Positions 31,983 to 36,136 of a stretch of 36,136 nt of DNA are shown here, piece by piece. Every line of letters begins with the position of its first letter. The first letter of the stretch is position 1. The position numbers were made by a program, and so were the translations under genes. Location of the stretch: contig NZ_RQUX01000024.1 in the NCBI RefSeq assembly GCF_003992115.1, positions 1-36,136 on the forward strand, given 5' to 3'. The notes beneath the pieces were generated by a model, which was not told the origin of the DNA, made no database searches, and saw nothing but the letters and a program-made list of their open reading frames with translations. The stretch comes from Veillonella ratti (GTDB lineage: Bacteria > Bacillota > Negativicutes > Veillonellales > Veillonellaceae).

Positions 31983-32582
31983 ATGAATAACCGGCAGTTG
32001 GCTGCATTAGAGACTAAGAAAAATTTATTGGCAGCGGCTAAGAAGATTATTAGAGCGAAAGGTCTTGTTAATACTTCAGTGGCGGAGATTGCGAAGGCCG
32101 CAGGCGTTGCCAACGGCACGTTTTATACATATTTTAAACGTAAGGAAGATATAGTATATGAACTGAGCCTTGAAATATATGAAGAACTTATAGATAGAGC
32201 TAAGAATTTTGAAGGCACATTTTTAGAACGACTGACATTTTTTATGACAAGTTTTTCTGCGGATATTGAAAAAAGCAGCTTGAAGCTTTGTCAGGAATGG
32301 GTCCGTAATACGGTGAATCCGAATTTAGTCGAAAATCCTGAACATCGCAATAAAATCTATATGGATATAAACACAGTGAAGTCTTTATTGGAAGGTGGTG
32401 TTGCTCGCGGGGAATTGAAGGACGATACGCCGGTAGATGTTTTGGCGCATACAATTATAGATATCTTGTACGGTCAGATGCTTTGCTGGGATATGACTGA
32501 CGGTGCCTATAGTTTTGAGGAAAGAACAAAAGAGTTTTGTAATATATTTTTAAAATCGTTAATGACACCTTATATTGTGTAA
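31983..32582 (+). CDS. TetR/AcrR family transcriptional regulator
   Basis: The 199-residue repressor has a clear N-terminal helix-turn-helix: AKKIIRAKGLVNTSVAEIAK then AAGVANGTFYTYFKRKEDIV (about residues 19-58). The C-terminal ligand domain is all-helical with no recognisable ligand signature. It is followed after 23 bases by two aldo/keto reductase genes, so it probably senses a toxic carbonyl or related compound and controls them along with itself. The operator inverted repeat over its promoter supports this. The ribosome site GGATGTGATG is weak. Confidence 0.9.
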   Translation: MNNRQLAALETKKNLLAAAKKIIRAKGLVNTSVAEIAKAAGVANGTFYTYFKRKEDIVYELSLEIYEELIDRAKNFEGTFLERLTFFMTSFSADIEKSSLKLCQEWVRNTVNPNLVENPEHRNKIYMDINTVKSLLEGGVARGELKDDTPVDVLAHTIIDILYGQMLCWDMTDGAYSFEERTKEFCNIFLKSLMTPYIV

Positions 32583-32605
32583 AAGATTGAAAAGGAGAGA
32601 GAATT

Positions 32606-33475
32606 ATGACTACAAAAATTCCTACAGTAACATTGAATGACGGCGTGAAAATTCCTGTATACGGTTTCGGTACGTTCCAGATTCCGGCAGACGGCAGCAC
32701 GTATAAAGCTGTGCGCGAAGCCTTAGATTTAGGCATTCGTCATATTGATACGGCGGTTGCGTATTTTAACGAACATGAAGTGGGGCAGGCTATTCGCGAA
32801 AGCGGTATTCCTCGTGAAGACATTTTTTTGACAAGCAAACTTTGGCTCCAAGATTATGGCTATGAAGCGGCTAAAAAAGGCATTGAAACGTCCCTTCGTA
32901 AATTAGGTCTTGATTATATGGATTTATATTTGATTCATCAGCCATACGGCGATGTGCCGGGGGCATGGCAAGCCATGAAAGATGCTAAAGCGGAAGGCAA
33001 GATTCGCTCCCTTGGTGTAAGTAACATGACACCTAAAATTTGGAATCAATTTGTACCGCAGTTTAAAACGATGCCGTCTGTTAATCAGGTAGAATTCAAT
33101 CCATATTATCAACAAAAAGATATTCGCAAAATTATGGCAGAACACGATGTTAAATTGGAAGCATGGGGCCCACTAGGTCAGGGGAATGCTAATTTGTTGA
33201 AGAATCCTGTGATTACAAAAATTGCGGATGCTCATGGTAAAAACGCCGGTCAGGTAATACTTCGCTTTGAATTGCAAGAGGGGGCTATTGTTTTCCCTAA
33301 ATCCACGAATCTGGAACGCATCAAGAGCAATATGGATATTTTTGACTTTGAATTGACTGAGTCCGAAATGAATGAAATGCGTGGCCTTGATACCGGTAAG
33401 GGCGTGCACAACCCTGATAATGAAGGGGTGGCTGAGTTTTTACTTGCCAACTATGATGTGCATGCCAATGACTAA
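32606..33475 (+). CDS. Aldo/keto reductase, AKR5-like (copy 3)
   Basis: A 289-residue reductase with an intact tetrad: HIDTAVAYFNEHEVGQA, FLTSKLWLQDYGY and LYLIHQPYGD. It differs from copies 1, 2 and 4 in the loop after strand 5 (GVSNMTPKIWNQFVPQF) and in the cofactor segment (VFPKSTNLERIKSN), so its substrate range may differ. AAGGAG precedes the ATG, and the gene lies between tetR and copy 4 with spacings of 23 and 31 bases, forming one operon. The whole unit is bracketed by compound repeat arrays. Confidence 0.9.
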   Translation: MTTKIPTVTLNDGVKIPVYGFGTFQIPADGSTYKAVREALDLGIRHIDTAVAYFNEHEVGQAIRESGIPREDIFLTSKLWLQDYGYEAAKKGIETSLRKLGLDYMDLYLIHQPYGDVPGAWQAMKDAKAEGKIRSLGVSNMTPKIWNQFVPQFKTMPSVNQVEFNPYYQQKDIRKIMAEHDVKLEAWGPLGQGNANLLKNPVITKIADAHGKNAGQVILRFELQEGAIVFPKSTNLERIKSNMDIFDFELTESEMNEMRGLDTGKGVHNPDNEGVAEFLLANYDVHAND

Positions 33476-33506
33476 TTAATATTTATATAGATTAAGGAGA
33501 AAAATT

Positions 33507-34352
33507 ATGGAATATAGAGAGTTATATAATGGTGTTAAAATTCCGATGCTTGGCTACGGTGTTTTTCAGATTCCTGACCACGAAGAAGCTAAAAAATCAG
33601 TGGCAACGGCTTTGAAAAACGGCTATCGTTTAATCGATACGGCTCAGGCTTATTTGAATGAAACGGCTGTTGGGGAAGCGATTAAAGAAAGCGGGATTCC
33701 GCGTGAAGAAATTTTTATTACCACGAAGGTATGGGTTCAGGACTATTCTTATGAAAAGACGATTAAAGCGGTTGAATTATCATTGGAACGTCTTGGCGTA
33801 GATTATATCGACCTCATGTTACTTCATCAGCCAATCGGCGATTATATTAATGCGTGGAAAGCACTCGAAAAGCTCTATAAAGAGGGCAAATTGAGAACTA
33901 TCGGTATGGCAAATTGCTATCCGCACGTAATTGCCGATCTTTGTTTGACATTTGAAATTAAACCGATGATTAACCAAGTGGAATTACATCCGTTTTTCCA
34001 ACAACAACTTAACCTTGATACGATGAAGGAATACGGGGTTGTACCGGAAGCTTGGGGACCTTTTAATGAAGGTAAACGCAATTTATTTACCGATCCGATT
34101 TTGACGGCCATTGGTAAAAAATATAATAAAACCGCGGCACAGGTGGCTTTGCGTTGGAATATTCAACGTGGCGTTATTGTAATTCCTAAATCGGTACGTG
34201 AAGAACGCATGCAGCAAAATATAGATGTCTTTGATTTTGAACTTTCTCAGGAAGATATGGATCAAATCAAGACAATGGACATCGGTCACAGCGAAATCGT
34301 AAACCACTTTGATCCTGAATTTGTGAAGATGTTGCATAATCATAAAGTATGA
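33507..34352 (+). CDS. Aldo/keto reductase, AKR5-like (copy 4)
   Basis: A 281-residue reductase whose tetrad residues are in LIDTAQAYLNETAVGEA, ITTKVWVQDYSY and LMLLHQPIGDY. The usual GVSN motif reads GMANCYPH (Ser to Ala, Val to Met), a change near the active-site mouth. The cofactor segment VIVIPKSVREERMQQN is canonical. TAAGGAG precedes the ATG. It is the last gene of the tetR operon; element F begins 33 bases after the stop and terminates it. Confidence 0.9.
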   Translation: MEYRELYNGVKIPMLGYGVFQIPDHEEAKKSVATALKNGYRLIDTAQAYLNETAVGEAIKESGIPREEIFITTKVWVQDYSYEKTIKAVELSLERLGVDYIDLMLLHQPIGDYINAWKALEKLYKEGKLRTIGMANCYPHVIADLCLTFEIKPMINQVELHPFFQQQLNLDTMKEYGVVPEAWGPFNEGKRNLFTDPILTAIGKKYNKTAAQVALRWNIQRGVIVIPKSVREERMQQNIDVFDFELSQEDMDQIKTMDIGHSEIVNHFDPEFVKMLHNHKV

Positions 34353-34384
34353 TAGCCGGCCGTGAGGTAAAAAGCTATCACACA

Positions 34385-34530
34385 GTAATTTTTCGGTTGC
34401 AGTAATACATTGGGACTTAAAAATCCCCCTACCTATCTACTCCTGGGCTCTTTCAGAGCAAAAGTCGCGAGATAGGTAGGGGATTTTTTCGTTGTTATCA
34501 TAAGCATTTACTGCTGTGCCGAAAAATTAC
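34385..34530 (-). repeat. Palindromic element F (core on minus strand)
   Basis: The outer arms GTAATTTTTCGG + GCAGTAA (34385-34405) pair with TTACTGC + CCGAAAAATTAC (34508-34530). The terminator stem AAAATCCCCCTACCTATCT (34420-34438) pairs with 34470-34488 with one bulged C. The core in reverse, CTCCTGGGCTCT-TTC-AGAGCAAAAGTCGC, is identical to that of element E, although the stems are unrelated. Confidence 0.9.
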
Positions 34531-34559
34531 ATCTGCAAAAAGTTTTTTCCAATCACAGT

Positions 34560-34640
34560 CGGCGTATTTATACTTAATTCGTGGAGGAAAATTTTTCTGT
34601 TTCTCTCTCCACCACAGCGAAATAGTTTCTACGCTGCCGG
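34560..34640. repeat. Nested palindrome module M', relative of M
   Basis: CGGCGTA (34560-34566) pairs with TACGC-TG-CCG (34630-34639), and GTGGAG (34581-34586) with CTCCAC (34607-34612). It shares ACGCTGCCGGTG and GTGGAGG with module M, and holds the same place between two core hairpins. Confidence 0.6.
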
Positions 34641-34651
34641 TGTCTGTAAAG

Positions 34652-34825
34652 AGGCTCAAGGCAGAAGGGGCTCGGATATTTTGTAATTTCTGAGATGATG
34701 TAAACACGAAAAAAAGATAGTCCATCCAGCGAACTTTGCTCTATAGAGCCAGAGAGCGGGATGGACTATCTTTTTTCGTATACAATCTCTATTTATTAAT
34801 ATCCGAGCCTATGATGATTGAGCCT
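34652..34825 (+). repeat. Palindromic element G (core on plus strand)
   Basis: The outer arms are AGGCTCAA / TTGAGCCT (34652-34659, 34818-34825). The middle arms are GGCTCGGATATT / AATATCCGAGCC (34669-34680, 34798-34809). The terminator stem is AAAAAAGATAGTCCATCC / reverse. The core is GCGAACTTTGCTC-TATA-GAGCCAGAGAGC. It matches element D in reverse orientation, including AATTTCTGAGATGAT in the spacer, but the outermost arms differ. It separates the convergent akr4 and lacI genes. Confidence 0.9.
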
Positions 34826-34841
34826 TTTAGCACACCGACAG

Positions 34842-35825
34842 CTAGAAACTGTTTCTATGCTTAAGTTTTGCCTCAAATCGATAGGTTCTCGGTAGATCGG
34901 AGGCATTGCCACTGTCTAGGGCAACACAAAGGTCTACGGCTTTTTGACAAAGTAAATCTAAGCGGTTGTCCAGACTGGTGAGCGTAGGGGTAGCGCATTC
35001 GGCCAAAACGGAGTTGTTACAACCGATAACGGGCACGAGGGCATTATTAGTGAGGAGTGTTCGCTGAGCACCGACGGCGAGTAGGTCTTCTGAGGTTATA
35101 ATGGCATCGATGGGTACATTGTTTGCCAATAGCTCGCTGACTGTCTCATCGGCGGCTTCCAAAGAGCGGGGGATTTGCCGCAAGAGTTGTTCACTTTTAT
35201 TTAAATAACAGTGGGCCACTCCTTTTTTGTAGCCGTTTAATTTTTGACGACCACTGTGATTGAGGGAGTCGTAAAGATAAACGATGGATTCACAACCTTT
35301 GGCGGCCAATGCTTGAACGGTTTTAAAAATACCTGTTTCTTCATCGCAACTGATGCTGTAGCCGGTGGGTAGGTGGTAGTCACTGTTGATGGTGATGATA
35401 GGCGTGGCTTGCGCCAGCGTTTTGAGATATTGAATATCTTCTGATGTATAAAAGGGACTACCGATGATAATAATGGCGTCTACGTATTTATTTTTTAAGG
35501 CTTCTAAATAGGCTTGCTTGCTATGGGAACTGGTGCCGGTGCAAGAAAGAACGATATCGAAGTTGTGACTGCGTAGCTCATTTTCCAAAAGGGACACGGC
35601 TTTCGCATAGAAGGCGTCGCCTACATCACTGCATACGACACCGATAACGCGCATCGAGTTAAGTGTTAAACCGCGGGCAAACGGGTTGGGCGTGTAATTA
35701 AGTTTTTTCATCGCTTGCACGACTTTTTCGCGTGTTTTGGCACTCACGGTTTGACTGCCGTTTAAGACGCGTGAAACCGTTGCAATCGATACATCGGCTT
35801 CTTTGGCAATATCATAAATAGTCAT
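34842..35825 (-). CDS. LacI/GalR family transcriptional regulator
   Basis: The 327-residue repressor starts with the LacI helix-turn-helix MTIYDIAKEADVSIATVSRV (residues 1-20) and the hinge motif NYTPNPFARGLTLNSMRVIG (43-62). A periplasmic-binding-protein-like ligand domain follows, with GVVCSDVGDAFYAKAVSLLE near 62, DAIIIIGSPF near 116 and IDAIITSEDLLAVGAQ near 235. It probably senses a sugar, though CcpA-like global control is possible. GAGGT precedes the ATG. A perfect cre-type palindrome lies in the divergent promoter at 36009-36022 and is its likely operator; the target gene lies beyond the window. Confidence 0.92.
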   Translation of the reverse strand: MTIYDIAKEADVSIATVSRVLNGSQTVSAKTREKVVQAMKKLNYTPNPFARGLTLNSMRVIGVVCSDVGDAFYAKAVSLLENELRSHNFDIVLSCTGTSSHSKQAYLEALKNKYVDAIIIIGSPFYTSEDIQYLKTLAQATPIITINSDYHLPTGYSISCDEETGIFKTVQALAAKGCESIVYLYDSLNHSGRQKLNGYKKGVAHCYLNKSEQLLRQIPRSLEAADETVSELLANNVPIDAIITSEDLLAVGAQRTLLTNNALVPVIGCNNSVLAECATPTLTSLDNRLDLLCQKAVDLCVALDSGNASDLPRTYRFEAKLKHRNSF

Positions 35826-35858
35826 TTGTCTACCTCGGTTGTAAAAAGAATTCAGGAT

Positions 35859-35887
35859 AGTATAGCAAATTTAGAAAAGATAGGCAA
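35859..35887 (-). promoter_or_regulatory. Promoter of the lacI-family gene
   Basis: On the minus strand TTGCCT (35882-35887), a 17-bp spacer and TATACT (35859-35864). Confidence 0.65.
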
Positions 35888-35966
35888 GGGGTTATGTGCA
35901 TAAAACTCATATTGACTAGTTGGTACACGCATTATTATACATAAAATGCAATTTAAGCATTTTTAC

Positions 35967-36022
35967 TATACATCAATGACAAATGGTGCTATAATCGGTT
36001 ACATAAAATGTAAGCGCTTACA
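35967..36022 (+). promoter_or_regulatory. Divergent promoter with a cre/LacI-type operator
   Basis: TATACA (35967-35972), a 17-bp spacer and TATAAT (35990-35995) point to a gene beyond the right edge. The perfect palindrome TGTAAGCGCTTACA (36009-36022) fits the cre consensus TGWAANCGNTNWCA and the LacI-family central CG. It lies just after the predicted start, where a bound repressor would block transcription. The rest of the window, 36023-36136, is AT-rich with no gene seen. Confidence 0.65.
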
Positions 36023-36136
36023 AAATAAGCGCAAAAGCAGCTATTACGTTAATAATGATGGATCTTATGAACGTATAATTATCGATTTAGTTAAAAATTA
36101 ATTAAAATATTAATTTAATAATTTAGCTAAAAAATT

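Noticed and set aside
31425-34825. Classical composite transposon
   Set aside because: The flanking repeats encode no transposase and no target-site duplication could be recognised; only the bracketed arrangement is reported.

Overview
The window looks like chromosomal DNA from a low-to-moderate GC, diderm Firmicute of the class Negativicutes (Veillonella/Dialister-like). The reasons are a mfd - spoVB-like - mazG - HU gene order typical of Firmicutes, strong GGAGG ribosome sites, TTGACA/TATAAT promoters, many intrinsic terminators, and an anaerobic gene set (formate/nitrite channel, molybdenum cofactor genes, dicarboxylate symporter, several aldo/keto reductases). The genus is inferred, not proven. 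There is no phage, transposase gene, rRNA or CRISPR array.

Layout. 1-1.23 kb: an unidentified structured stretch at the left edge, an orphan cobalamin riboswitch with its own promoter and terminator, and tRNA-Leu on the minus strand. 1.4-9.8 kb: core genes mfd, a lipid/polysaccharide flippase, a MazG protein whose YabN-type methylase half is truncated, HU, an MGDG-synthase-like glycosyltransferase and a small acidic protein. 9.9-14.3 kb: a Fur-box-controlled exported DUF4198 protein, an ABC-F ATPase, a tiny basic protein, and a 169-residue protein that lines up with the DnaA AAA+ core but has lost Walker A and most other catalytic residues. 14.5-18.8 kb (minus): a four-gene operon of alkaline phosphatase, a CxxC exported protein and an ABC ATPase/permease pair with a His/Gln-rich loop, preceded by 11-bp-spaced repeats like a Pho box. 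19.2-21.1 kb: a formate/nitrite transporter and a crotonase-family enzyme.

21.3-34.8 kb: an accessory-looking stretch with four AKR5-type aldo/keto reductases, a Bcr/CflA efflux pump, GMP reductase, thiT-mobAB-moeA, a dicarboxylate symporter with a structured leader, and a tetR-akr-akr unit. 34.8-36.1 kb: a LacI-family repressor gene and a cre-like operator in a divergent promoter.

The most unusual finding is a family of seven nested palindromic elements, all between 22.2 and 34.8 kb. Each has a bidirectional terminator stem whose sequence differs from copy to copy but stays complementary, wrapped around a conserved core (GCGACTTTTG - small hairpin - CCCAGGAGC) with a predicted tandem G.A mismatch motif. 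Six copies also have outer inverted-repeat arms, and two cassettes are bracketed by them: akr2-mfs, and tetR-akr3-akr4 (the latter by ~440-bp compound arrays in opposite orientation). Second in interest are the degenerate DnaA-like protein, the gene-less cobalamin riboswitch, and the three-way-junction leader of the symporter gene.
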